A DNA stretch of 64,000 nt. Source: Viola odorata (lineage: Eukaryota; Streptophyta; Magnoliopsida; Malpighiales; Violaceae). Positions 32,397 through 42,873 of this stretch are shown here, piece after piece; position 1 is the stretch's first letter, and each line of letters opens with the position of its first letter. The stretch spans positions 14,782,443 through 14,846,442 of the forward strand of contig OY829538.1 in assembly GCA_963691705.1 (NCBI GenBank). Direction: 5' to 3'. The position numbers and the translations under genes are program-made. Under the pieces are notes generated by a model. The model had not been told where the DNA came from, searched no databases, and saw only the letters and a list, made by a program, of their open reading frames with translations.

Positions 32397-34153
32397 CTCA
32401 TTGTATCATCTACTGCTCATTGATTCTGTTTCTGTTTTTATGTTTTTCCCTCTATTACGTCTCCTTGTTTTCCCATTCTCTTCTTTTTTTCCAATTTCTT
32501 CTTGCTTTGTTGATTTGCGTGGTTTCTTGATTAATGTTGGGCTATGGGTTCTTGTTCTTTTAAAAGAATATATTTGTAAAAAAATTCTTTATGATTGAAG
32601 TTTAGAGATGATATATTTGTAACAAAAGAATCAAATTTCTTTTGTTAGTTGTTAAGAGTCAAAAGCATATTCATAAAATATGCTTTAAAGAAAGGATGGA
32701 ATTTGATTCCAAAATGAGGAATTTAATCATGGATTTGCTTCTTTCCTCTCTTTTTTCTAGTAACGTGTTGATTGATTTGGTGACAGAAAGAAAATTCTGG
32801 TTTCCATATTACTTTGCTTATTTCTGCAGTAATATTTAAGCCTTGAGTTTGCCAAACTTATAATTTTTGAATTGATCTTTGGGGTTATAGTACATGTTTG
32901 CTTATCTAAATCATTTTCCCCTTGAGGATGGAATCAAGATGCTCGTGGATGCTGGTGAATATGATCTCATATGCCATTGGCTCGGTGAGTTTATTATAGC
33001 CTACCCTAATTGCTGGAGATCCAATATATTAAACTACCCATTCACATATGGCTAGTTCCCTTGGTTAATATTTCCATGCAGATAAATCTTTCGCGTGCAG
33101 GAAATTCGAGATGGGTTCATGCCATGGAATGGTCTAGTAAGAAAGAGTTTGGGGCATCTGCTGAAGTTCCTTTCACCGTTGATGGTTCAGAAGCTGGAGT
33201 TCTGAAAAGTCATGGGCCTCTCACTTTCCTCAAGGTACCACATATCCTCTCCCCATTCTAAGGATACAATCCATTTATTTTCACTACTTATATAATTGAA
33301 CGACACCTTTGGAAATAGGTACATGATGCAGGGCACATGGTCCCAATAGACCAGCCCAAGGCTGCATTGGAGATGCTAAAGAGGTGGACTAGAGGCAACA
33401 TCTTGGAAGCCACAACTACAGATAATCTTGTTGCTGAGCTTTGATCGCTTCTTCAGCCTTGAAGAGTGGGGTAGTTATTTTGTTTTTCGACACGCCTGTA
33501 AATATTTATCGGTGGGATGTTAGCAACATAATTTGGTTGATCAACAATGATTGGTGGATGGATCTGAACCTTGCATAATGGAATGAAATTGTTATCAACC
33601 TCAATAGGGAAATCCTTGGACTCTTGTCTTAACCATCCAAGATGCATAAGGAAGAATCAGATGATTTTCACTTGTTTAGTAGAGTATTATTGCATTAGTT
33701 TTCAATGCCAAAGTTGTTGACTTGAGAGCCAAGACAAGGATAACTTGAGATCGGTAGACAAATATGTATGTATATATATATATATATATATGGTCAGCAA
33801 TACCAATATTTGGGCAACAAAATTACGCAGAAAAATGCAGCAGTAGTGTGCAGAAAATTATGCAGAAAATTAAGTAGAAAATTTAAATAAGAAATTAGTA
33901 ACTCTTAAACCGAAGAAAACAATAACATTATGTTTTCATTAAAAAAATAATGTTGGAATAAAAATATTTTTGGGTTTTCAAAAATTTGGAAAATAGTGTC
34001 AAGTAAACACGTTTTTCAGTTTTCCAGTTTTCCACATCAGGAAAATAGTGCGAAGTAAACGCGTTATCCAGTTTTCTGTTAGAAAAGAAAATTCTCTAAT
34101 TTCAGAAAATCGGCAGATTTTCAAACAGAAAGTTCTCCGAAGTAAACACAGCC
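31809..34153 (+). mobile_element. PIF/Harbinger-type non-autonomous element with captured gene exons, TSD TAA
   Basis: Terminal inverted repeats GGTTGTGTTTAC (31809-31820) and GTAAACACAGCC (34142-34153) differ at one position. The similarity extends inward (AGAAAACTGGA...ACGCGTTTACTT and its complement near 34050). TAA flanks both ends, the 3-base TSD typical of PIF/Harbinger. There is no transposase. Instead it holds three serine carboxypeptidase exons, an (AT)n run at 32365-32394 and another at 33771-33790. It lies in the untranslated region of element B. The superfamily is inferred from TIR and TSD only. Confidence 0.8.
32891..33444 (+). pseudogene. Captured C-terminal exons of a serine carboxypeptidase-like gene
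   Basis: Three exons with intact splice sites: 32891-32984 (donor GTGAGT), 33101-33234 (acceptor GTGCAG, donor GTACCA) and 33319-33444 (acceptor AATAG, stop TGA 33442). They join in one open frame. The protein piece reads EDGIKMLVDAGEYDLICHWL, then NSRWVHAMEW, FTVDGSEAGVLKSHGPLTFL and HDAGHMVPIDQPKAALEMLKRW. It has the Asp (GEYDLIC) and His (AGHMVP) of the catalytic triad but not the Ser, and lacks the signal peptide and N-terminal two thirds. The full-length parent would be a vacuolar or secreted serine carboxypeptidase (family S10). Sequence after the stop probably came from the parent 3' UTR. The absence of stops suggests recent capture or constraint. Confidence 0.88.
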
Positions 34154-34156
34154 TAA

Positions 34157-34954
34157 ATTCCAACGCAAATTCTGAGCTGAGAAAGAAAAAGTAATGTCTG
34201 CCTGCTATTTATTATTGTAAAAAAATTAGAAAATAGAAAAAAAAATTATTCAAATAAAAGCAGAGCAGGCACAGCAAACGGCAACCATTTCGAGCCCTCA
34301 ACACAAACGAAGATCTCCTTCGCAGAAGAACGCCAAAGCCATCGTCTAGCCCTCGCCTTCAGCCCTCTTCAGCGGGTGTTACTCACTGTCTCGCCTTCCT
34401 TCTAGCCAAGGAATCCTCCACCTCCAGATTTGTTTTCTCCTCCTCTGTTTCTTTTCTTTCTCTTTTCTTCTTTTACTTCTATTTTATTTTCCTTCCTCTT
34501 CTTTCTTATCCTTCACACCTTCCCCTACCCCTTATTGCTCTTTTCCTTTTCTCTTTTTCTTTTTGCAAAGTCGTCTCTAATCGCTATATTGCCCTTGCAT
34601 GTGTTCTAATGTACTCGGATTGATGTGCAAATTCTGCCTTGTGTTGTGTTAATTGCATTTTTGAGTGATTAGCCTAAACACGTATTTTGTTGCGAGCGTG
34701 AGTGCAAACACATATCTAGGTGAGGGCTGCTGGTGAATAGGCTTGGTTTGGAAAAGTCTGATTGATAGGGTCGTTATCCTATTAGTCTGATGCAGGTGCT
34801 TTTTTAGGGCTGGATATGTTTTCGTTGGGTGTAGTTTGTTGAATTGCTTGTCTATTCTCTGTGTTATGAGGTTGAAGACGTATGTCACTGCATGAGGTGG
34901 TTTTTCAATTTTGTTAATGCTCGAGGACGAGCATTGGGGCAGTGTGGGGATGTT
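34157..34954 (+). other. Element B untranslated region, part 2
   Basis: Pyrimidine-rich stretch near 34370-34560, then GAGGACGAGCATTGGGGCAG and the polypurine-like end at the 3' LTR. No coding potential. Confidence 0.6.
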
Positions 34955-36247
34955 TGATAGCACGTTTCATGGGCGTGATTTTATCCTCTTTTCTAGCATT
35001 TTTGGGGGCTTGATTCTTCTATTTGACCCTTATTTTCATCTTTATTGCAGATCAGCCCCAAAAGGAGAAAAGAGCGAAAAGATGCATTTTCGGAGGAATT
35101 CTGAGGATTTCAAGCTTCAAGGCCTAGAAGATCAGAATGTCGTCGAGCCCTCAACGCTAACCAGACTAGTGAGCAGTCTCGTGCCCGCGACGCTTTTGCA
35201 TCAGTTTTTAATCGAAAGCCAAAGAAAGGAATCTCCGAAGATTCCCACGGGATTCCTTGCATTTCTAGAAGATTCCATGCGCATCTAGAAGATCCCAAAA
35301 TATTCCAGCACGCTCCATGTGCTGTCACTCTCTCCCCTTAGCTGGAATTTGTCTTTTTGTAGTCCCTTAGCTGGAATTTATCTTTTTATGGGTTGGACAC
35401 TATATATACCTTTAGTTTTAGGGTTTTAGGCATAATATCTCATTTTTAGTTGTTAGCAGCCGCCTCTTAGGTTTGTTTTCTGGGGATTTGTTCCTCCCTT
35501 TTGTTGGAGCAACCGCCACCATTAATCCTTCTTCAAACCAGAGCTTTTAAGCTCCGACCGGTATTTATTAAGCTTTCATTCCCTTTCTTGTCTCTTTACT
35601 TATATGTTATTTATTAGATTTATTTTTATTACTTGTTAGCATGAGCAGCTAAGCTCATCTTCTTAGTAAAGGGTGTTTCAAGGGTTGCAAGGATTAAGAG
35701 GCCTAATTGTATTTAATATATTCTTATTGTTGTATTTGCTTGTCTGTCGTTATCATGCTCTCGAAACTTCTTTAGCAGTGACAGTGTGGGGAGGTGATAG
35801 ACCCCTATAGCATGTCTAGGGCACGAGAATGAAATATCTTTGCGTCGATGATTAACTAACCCGAATGCAACCTAAGAATACCCCTTTGCTAAGATCTCTT
35901 CCCATCATATTAATATCTCTCTTACTGTCTTTCTTATTTTCTTGCCCCCGAATTGCTTTTGATTATCTTGCCCTGGATTGTGTTTTACTCTCGTGCCCTT
36001 GATAACTGCTTTATTTATTTTTCTTGTTAGCTCTTGTTAGCTCTCTAATCAGTGTCGATTAATTGTATTAATCGACATAAAACCCCCCAGTGTTACTCTT
36101 ATTTTTGGTTGCATTTACCCTTTATCATACATTTAAATTGAATCATTAGTCCTTCAATCTCTATGGTTCGACCCTGTCTTGCCCTGTACACATTTATTTG
36201 TGCATTTAGGCGTCAGGATAAATTTAAGTATATTTGAGTGACGATCA
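34955..36247 (+). repeat. Element B 3' LTR (1293 bp)
   Basis: Closely similar to 18467-19868 along its length; TATATATA at 35401-35408. A polypurine-like GGGGCAGTGTGGGGATGTT immediately precedes it. Confidence 0.92.
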
Positions 36248-36252
36248 ATGAG

Positions 36253-36990
36253 CTGCAATTGGCAGCACGTGCAGAGGCGCTTGTGGTTAGGCGTAGCCTT
36301 AGCGCCCAACCAAAACCTGAGGTATGTCAGGAGGAACAACGGGAAAATTTATTTCATACCCATTGTTTGGTTAATAAGAAGATGTGCTCCCTGATTATCG
36401 ATAATGGTAGTTGTACAAATTGTGCAAGCACTTTGTTGGTGCACAAGTTAGGGTTTCCCGTTATGAAACATCCCAATCCTTACTTGTTGCAATGGATGAA
36501 TGATGGGGGTGAATTGAAGGTGTCGCAGCAAGTGTTGGTTGAGTTTTCCATAGGCAAGTACAAGGATGAAATCCTTTGCGATGTTGTCCCCATATAAGCA
36601 AGTCACATCTTACTTGGACGACCATGGCAATTTGATCGGGAAGCCAATCATGAAGGAAGAACTAATCGGTACAAGTTGGTGAAAGATGGGAAGAAGTTCA
36701 CCCTTGCACCATTGACACCGATGGAAGTTTTTGAGGATCAACAGTGGATGATCAAGTCCTATGCTGAGTATGAGATTAAGAAGAGACTTGAGAGAGAGAG
36801 TGGAGGGCTGAGTGTTGAAAAGAAAGAGGGTAAATGAGAGAAAAACACCTCACGTGAAAATAGAGAGCATGTGGAGAGAAATTGTGTGAAAAACAGCCCC
36901 CATGAAAATAGAGAGCATGGGAAGAGTGTAAGTGAGCAAAACAGCCCGCATGAAAAAAAAGAGCATGCGAGAGTGGGCGAAGGTGAGAAA
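36253..36990 (+). pseudogene. Element A protease region and repeat-bearing linker
   Basis: This continues the gag frame after the ATGAG duplication of element B. SLIIDNGSCTNCAS (near 36390) is the retroviral-type aspartic protease active site (Asp in DNGS form), followed by HILLGRPWQFDREA, the protease C-terminal motif common in plant gypsy elements. A TAA at 36595-36597 separates these two, where Gln is expected, and a TGA follows at 36835-36837. Downstream are three 48-base in-frame repeats. Sequence then jumps to the middle of RT ([13 protein letters not shown], about 37000), so the first part of RT, which normally carries the LVPKKDGTWRMC-type motif, is deleted. Confidence 0.8.
36844..36987 (+). 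repeat. Three 48-bp tandem repeats in the protease-RT linker
   Basis: Units start at 36844, 36892 and 36940. Each is exactly 48 bases and encodes a 16-residue peptide with a Glu-Asn/Lys-Arg/Lys-Glu-His core. The period keeps the reading frame. Confidence 0.85.
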
Positions 36991-36999
36991 TCACTATAA

Positions 37000-39557
37000 A
37001 GTATCGACACCTTATACCTCGTTTAGATGATATGTTAGATGAATTGAGTGGTAGCCAAGTATTTTCTAAGATAGATTTAATGAGTGGTTATCATCAAATT
37101 CGCATGAAAGAGGGTGATGAATGGAAAACAACTTTTAAAACTAAGTATGGGCTTTATGAGTGGATGGTCATGCCGTTTGGATTGACCAACGCCCCTAGCA
37201 CTTTCATGCGATTGATGAATCATGTTCTTAGGCATTTTATCGGTAAATTTGTTGTTGTCTATTTTGATGATATATTAATTTACAGCAAATCCATTGATAA
37301 ACATGTTTCGCGTCTTAGAGTTGTCTTTATTACACTGTGTGAACAAAAACTCTATGCTAAGCTAACCAAGTGTTCTTTTGCTTTAGAGCAAGTTAGTTTT
37401 CTTGGTTTCATTGTCAGTGTAGAAGGTGTGAAGGTTGACGAGGAGAAGGTCAAGGCAATCAAGGAGTGGCCAACTCCGAAGAACGCGAGTGATGTACGCT
37501 CGTTTCATGGCCTCGCTAGTTTCTACATGCGGTTTGTTAAAGATTTTAGTACCATAGCAGTGCCATTAAATGAGCTAACTAAAAAGCATGTACCTTTCAG
37601 GTGGGAACAACCGCAGGAGGAGGCGTTTCAAACGCTTAAGGATCGCATGTCCTCAGCACCTGTTTTAGCACTACCGGATTTCAGCAAAGAATTTGAGGTG
37701 GAATGCGATACGAGTGGGATCGGGATTGGAGCTGTGCTGATGCAGGAAAAGCGACCCATCGCCTATTTCAGTGAGAAGTTGAAAGATGCTCAACTTCGGT
37801 ACCTGACGTACGACAAGGAGCTTTACGCTATTGTGCGCACGCTCGAGGTGTGGCAACATTACTTAATGCCGCAGGAGTTCATTGTCCACACGGATCACCT
37901 TAGCTTGAAGTACCTTAAGAGACAAGTCAAGCTGAACCGACGCCATGCAATGTGGATGGAGTTCATCGAGGCCTTTCCATCTCATATTCAGTATAAGCAA
38001 GGTAAGGACAATGTAGTAGCTGATGCCCTATCGCGCAGGTATATACTTTTATCCTCTCTTAGTGCTAAGTTGCTTGGATTTGCGCACATTATTGAGTTGT
38101 ACCCTACTAATACTAATTTCGGTGAGATATATAGTACATGCATGAATAGAGTCGAATCTGAATTTTATAGACATGAGGGTTACTTATTTAAATGCAAGCG
38201 TTTGTGTGTGCCTGTATGCTCATTAAGAGAATTATTTATGGAAGAGTCGCATTGTGGTGGTTTAATGGGTCACTTTGGCGTGACCAAGACTCTTGATGTG
38301 CTTAAGGATCACTTTTATTGGCCCCATATGAAATGCGACGTGGTCCGCGTAGTTGCTAGATGTTTAGTGTGCCGAAAGGCCAAATCTAAAGTGGCCAGTC
38401 ATGGCGAATACATGCCATTACCTGTCCCTTCCCATCCTTGCACCGATTTATCCATGGACTTTGTTGTAGGCTTACCTAAATCTAGGCATGGGAAGGATAG
38501 TATTTTTGTAGTCGTTGATCGATTTTCTAAGATGGCCCATTTTATTCCATGTGCTACTACTCATGATGCTACTGCTATTGCTGATTTGTTCTTTAAAGAA
38601 GTTGTACGTTTGCATGGTATACCGTTATCTATTATCAGTGATAGGGATAGTAAGTTTCTGAGTCATTTTTGGCGTGTTTTGTGGAAGAGACTTGGTACAA
38701 AATTGCTTTATTCTACTTCTTATCATCCACAAACTGACAGTCAAACAGAGGTAGTGAACCGAACCTTGGGTTCCCTATTGCGTACATTGGTCCGTAAGCA
38801 TGTGTCTACATGGGTAGAGTGTCTACCATTTATTGAATTTGCTTACAATCGTTCCATTCATTCTACTACTCATTATTCACCCTTTGAACTTGTGTATTGT
38901 TTTAATCCTATGACACCATTGGATTTGATTCCTTTACCTGTAAGTGATGTTTCTAGCTTAGATGGAGCAAAGAAAGCAGAACTGGTGAAGAAGTTACACG
39001 AGAAATCCAAACACAACATAGAGCGAATGAATGAGAAGCTGGCGACCAAGCGAAATGAAGGAAGGAAGACAGTATCCTTCAATGTGGGTGATTGGGTGAG
39101 GCTACACTTACGCCAGGAACTGTTTCCAACCCAACGTCGTGGCAAGCTGTCTGATAGAGGCGACAGTCCATTCTAGATCGTCGAGAAGATCAACAACAAT
39201 GCCTACAAACTTGACTTGCCAGGTGAGTGTGGTACCGTGAGTGCCACTTTCAACGTTTTTGACTTAACGTTGTTTGATGTAGGTGATGATGCTAATGATG
39301 CTGATGTTGCGGTTGATGCTGGTACGGATTCGAGGGCGAATCCTTTCCAAGGGGGAGGGAATGATACGAATCCATGTGTGCCTTTACCACCGAATGAACC
39401 AATGACTCGAGCGAGCCGCAAGGAGTTGCAAGTGAGGCTTTCTCAGCTTATCTACAAGGAGTTACAGTGTGAGACACTCATAGAGAAAGCTGTGTTGCGT
39501 GAGAAGAATCCGCGTCTAGTGAGTTGTCTTGTCGTCGAAAGCCCGAGCAAATCTTGA
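37000..39557 (+). pseudogene. Element A pol: RT, RNase H, integrase running into the LTR
   Basis: The longest open part (37032-39176, 714 codons) covers most of [15 protein letters not shown], then catalytic YFDDIL near 37260. RNase H follows ([15 protein letters not shown], about 37690). Next is the integrase zinc domain ([10 protein letters not shown]...CLVCRKAK, about 38250-38390). The DDE core has Asp in SMDFVVGLP, Asp in ISDRDSKF and Glu in [13 protein letters not shown] at 39174-39176 interrupts SPF/IVEKINNNAYKLDLPG, where Gln is usual. The frame continues to TGA 39555, the last 64 codons lying in the 3' LTR with TRASRKELQVRLSQL, a plausible CR-type tail. It would reverse-transcribe and integrate the element if complete. 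It is not complete, as the RT N-terminus is missing. Confidence 0.88.
39349..39361 (+). promoter_or_regulatory. Polypurine tract of element A
   Basis: AAGGGGGAGGGAA directly before the 3' LTR, as expected for the primer of plus-strand DNA synthesis. It is also read through by the pol frame. Confidence 0.85.
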
Positions 39558-40196
39558 AGAAATAGTGGTTAGCGTCATTGACTCTAAGCCACTGGCGTCA
39601 TTGACTCCAACCACTAGTTTGGGCATTTCTTATCGGCAGAGGCTAGCGTCATTGACTCTAAGCCTTAACGTCAATGACGCTAGTGACTATTTTGAAAGGC
39701 AATTTCGGACCTTCCATTATTTATTTAGCTATTTTCATTAATTAATTAATTTAGTCTGAATTTATTTTAATTAATTAATTAGGAGTTCTATTAAGGGAAG
39801 GTTTCCCATTGTAAGGATTTAGGGTTTCTCCTATTTAAAGAAGCCATCTTCGTCATTACTTTTTTCACGTTATATTGAAATAAAAACCAGAGAGTTTTCT
39901 CAATTGTTCTTCGCTAACCTTGTCCCTCATTGAGTTTGGATACTCGATTAGGATAGCAAGTAAAACCTGAAAATCCATTCCATTGAGTCGTCGCCCAAGG
40001 TTGGTATTCACAGGTTGAATATAGGTCGCGGGATCGAATCAAGAACCTCACTTGAAATCTATTAGGTTGGTTGACACAGGTTGTCCTCAGGTCTAAGCTC
40101 GTACTTGTTGAGTTTATATTCCGCAAATCGAAATCCAAGCCTAGAACTAGATCGGGAATTACTCGTTACGTATCCTACGCAACTAGGATCGTATCA
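39362..40196 (+). repeat. Element A 3' LTR (835 bp)
   Basis: Same ends as the 5' copy, preceded by a polypurine tract. The pol frame crosses into it and stops at 39555-39557. The TATA-like box is at 39831-39838. Confidence 0.92.
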
Positions 40197-42145
40197 AATT
40201 GTTAATCATTTTATTTATTTTCTTGTTATTCGTCATTACTCATACTAATAATCTCACTTTGTAGGGTAAAATCAAATACACACTCGCTAGTACACTTTTC
40301 TCATCCCTTTTATTTATTCGACGCTTTTCTGAATATATATACTTGTATGCAAGATTATTTAGAATCGTCAGAATTAAAATCAATTTCACATGAATAACTT
40401 GTTTAAATCACTTGTTTTAAATGCCAAGAAATCCATTGCTTTTATTTCCGTTTGTATTAATGCATGTGTTTAGTGGCTTCGATCCCACACCTCGGTTTTA
40501 CTTTTTTCGCATTTATTAATCAATACTTTGTTAGTTTTATGCATGATTAGATCACTTACTAATTAAAATTTAATCATGCATGGCCCGATGATGACAAGGG
40601 CGCCCGCTTTAGTAGAGATTAAATGGTTAACTCCGTTAAATAATCAGTCCCGACTAGTCCCGACCCAACGCAAATACTAAAGCGGCAATTCCTCTGAGGG
40701 ACCCATTACGTTTTAGACACCTCTCTTTTTTTACCGGTAACCTTTTTAGGATGTGACTTGGGTGCCTAACACCTTCCCGAGTCCATAAATCAACCTCGAA
40801 CTATCGTTCTAGGGTTTAGACCCTTTTTGCCTTAGCTTTTTTTATTTTTATGCCATGACTTTAGGTTTCCCTAAACCTAGAAATAAATAGGGTGGCGACT
40901 TCATTGCATTATGTGAGGCATCCATTTTATGCTCAGTATCTGTCCCATGTCCCGAACCGGCTCGCGTAAAATCAAAAAAGGGGGTGCGACAGATTCTAGA
41001 AAGTGTCTAGAACACTTAATCTCCACCTTTAGATCAAGAAGATCTTAGTCGTCCATTGGGAGGATGAATTTATATATATAGGAGTAGACATTCATTTGTA
41101 CATTCAACTAAGAACTTAGTAGTAGACAAGTCTCATAAGGGAAAACTCTTATAATCTACATCATGTGTGCAATTGTATAACATTCTTCTCCAAGACTTCT
41201 TGTGTGCCTTCCTTTCAAAGTTCTTAAGGTTCTATCTTGTGCTATCTTTCTGAAGCCTTGTGAGTTTAGTGATTAGGCTGACTTAGCAAGCCAAGGGTGA
41301 GCTACCTAGATCCTGCACGGGTCAAATCACTGCGCAAAATTCTCATCCCGTGACAATATGATATGAGAATGAAGGAGAGGTGCATATAGAGGTGTAGATT
41401 GGAGAAGTACATAGACATAATCATGTCTCTTGCTATAAGATCCCCTACAAATCTCTATTCGGGCTTACTAAGAATTTAAGTACTCCCTCCCACTTTTAAA
41501 AAATGATGTTTAGGAGGATTTCTCAAGGATTAAGAAAGCAATTATTTCTCTTGATTGACAAAAAGAAAACCCCAATATTCCCATAAACTCGATTAAATCG
41601 GTGTTGGTAAAATTAAATTAATTAGATGCCTAATCACATTTACTTTACTTCACTAAATCAGTGAATTAAGAATCACGCTTACCATAATTGACAACTAATT
41701 CAAATTGAATTTGTATTTAAAATTAAGCACCAATGTTCTTTCCAGAAACTAAAACATTAAAAAAAAATTCTAAACTTTTACTGGTTTTCAATTCTCGCCA
41801 TGTTAATTTCAAAATTCACTATTATTAATAACTATTTTTTTTAGAGATTTCACACGGTTGGAGAAAATTAAATGGATTTGCAATTGACTCTTATTCTTCC
41901 TAATCTAAACGAATTATCTCAAACATCCAACCCTTCTTCTCCAATTCACCCCCCTTAGAATTATTGATTTGAATAATGAAATTGGGTCGGACAATGAAGA
42001 ACAAGATTAACAAGAAAGCAACGATCATGTAGGTGGTAAGTTTATGCGATATGTAATTTGAATTATTTTCTTACTAGCCAGTTCTGTTTTTAATTTTAAT
42101 TATGTTCTTTTTAAGGTGATAATCTTGAACAACCAATTGTGTTGC

Positions 42146-42873
42146 AGACTAGAAAATAATTGAACAACGAATAGAGAAGGGTTGCTCTTAACATGCTCTT
42201 GTAGAAAAGCAGAGATGGTAAACTATTCAAAAACACAAACACATTAGTCGCAAACGAATTCAATGTACCCATTCGATCTATTAGTGGTTGTGGAAAAGGG
42301 CAAGGGAACTAGACAATAATGACTATTCTCTAAGAAACGTAAAGAATTGTGGAAGGAAGAGAGTCGAGATCGATTTAGAGAAGATTAGAGATGTACCATT
42401 TAGCAAGAGGACTATAATTATGTCAACTGCTTTTTCTTTAGGAGTGAATAGGATAACTTTTTAGAGAAGATTCAAAATCGGGTTGATCAAGCGTAAATCA
42501 AATGCCATAAAGTCATTCCTAAATCAGAAAAACATACAAGGTAGGTTAGATTTTTGTCTCAAAATGCTTAATCCAAATAAAATTCCTCACAATCATAAGT
42601 TCACATTATTGCATAATGTTATTCATATTGATGAGAAATAGTTTTTGTTGATAAAGAATTGACGTGTTTCCCTCTATTAATCATGTTCTTATGAAGAGAA
42701 GTAGTCGTAAAAGGGTTCATGGTACATTAAAAACTAAAGCTATGGACTCAATTAACAGGGGCGTTATAAGAGACTACACGATTAATAAGGTATTACTAGT
42801 GATAAAGGATAAATGACCTAGATGGAGTCTTAATTCTACCATAGTAATACAACATGGCAATGCCAAGACGCAC
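42146..42873 (+). pseudogene. Mariner transposase, N-terminal and first catalytic part
   Basis: Read through several frames with stops, it gives the plant mariner order. First is a helix-turn-helix type start (NMLL...KSRDGKLFKN), then ANEFNVPIRSISG, the second helical part (KSGLIKRKSNAIKSFL) and LKMLNPNKIPH. HNVIHIDEK follows with the first catalytic Asp at about 42635; the codon after it is TAG where Trp is normal. Downstream parts include RDYTINKVLLVIKD and VIQHGNAKTH, where the usual Gln-Gln-Asp-Asn motif with the second catalytic Asp reads IQHGNA. It is cut at codon THI by the LTR at 42874 and resumes at 45665. Non-functional. Confidence 0.8.

Larger units (their letters stand above)
18467..36247 (+). 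mobile_element. Element B: Athila-like gypsy element without RT/integrase core, TSD ATGAG
   Basis: LTRs start TGATAGCAC and end GTGACGATCA, with ATGAG on both sides (18462-18466 and 36248-36252). Order: 5' LTR, tRNA-Asp type primer site, leader (interrupted by element C), gag, protease, a short integrase C-terminus, a long untranslated region (interrupted by a PIF/Harbinger-type element), 3' LTR. The gag wording and primer site fit the Athila lineage. RT, RNase H and the integrase core are absent, so it depended on helper elements even before it decayed. Confidence 0.88.
15447..40196 (+). mobile_element. Element A: CRM-like chromovirus (Ty3/gypsy), TSD AATTG
   Basis: Two 835-bp LTRs flank a gag-pol region on the plus strand, with AATTG at 15442-15446 and 40197-40201. 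The order is LTR, primer-binding-like site, leader, gag, protease, RT, RNase H, integrase, with the pol frame running into the 3' LTR. RT wording ([30 protein letters not shown]) and the overlap of pol with the LTR are typical of the CRM clade of chromoviruses. The assignment is by reading only. Element B sits within its gag-pol junction. Stops and an RT deletion make it non-autonomous now. Confidence 0.85.
13907..40991 (+). repeat. Solo LTR I (about 2.3 kb) split by element A, TSD GATTC
   Basis: It begins TGTTGCTACCC (13907) and ends GGGGTGCGACA (40991). GATTC flanks it at 13902-13906 and 40992-40996. Its own DNA is 13907-15446 plus 40202-40991. A TATAAATA box lies at 14670-14677. Near the end are TGCCTAACACCTTCCCG and a GGTGGCGACTTC stretch, seen in large plant gypsy LTRs. 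No internal region of its own remains. The parts join exactly when element A and one AATTG are removed. Confidence 0.85.
9890..41355 (+). repeat. Solo LTR H, outermost layer of the nest
   Basis: It begins TGTCACTCCCCG and ends CATCCCGTGACA, with TGTCAC/GTGACA inverted ends. Its own sequence is only about 690 bp (9890-10204, 13890-13906, 40997-41355). The rest is inserted elements whose TSDs close up exactly. ATAT flanks both ends directly, and a GATAT lies at both sides if four bases are skipped on the right, so the TSD is not clean. The family is not assigned. Confidence 0.65.

Noticed and set aside
32294..32839. Several plus-strand ORFs near the (AT)n run
   Set aside because: Low-complexity, membrane-like strings produced by T-rich DNA within the PIF/Harbinger-type element.
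32891..33444. A resident host serine carboxypeptidase gene
   Set aside because: The N-terminal two thirds and catalytic Ser are missing, and the exons lie between TIRs with a TAA duplication inside a retrotransposon.
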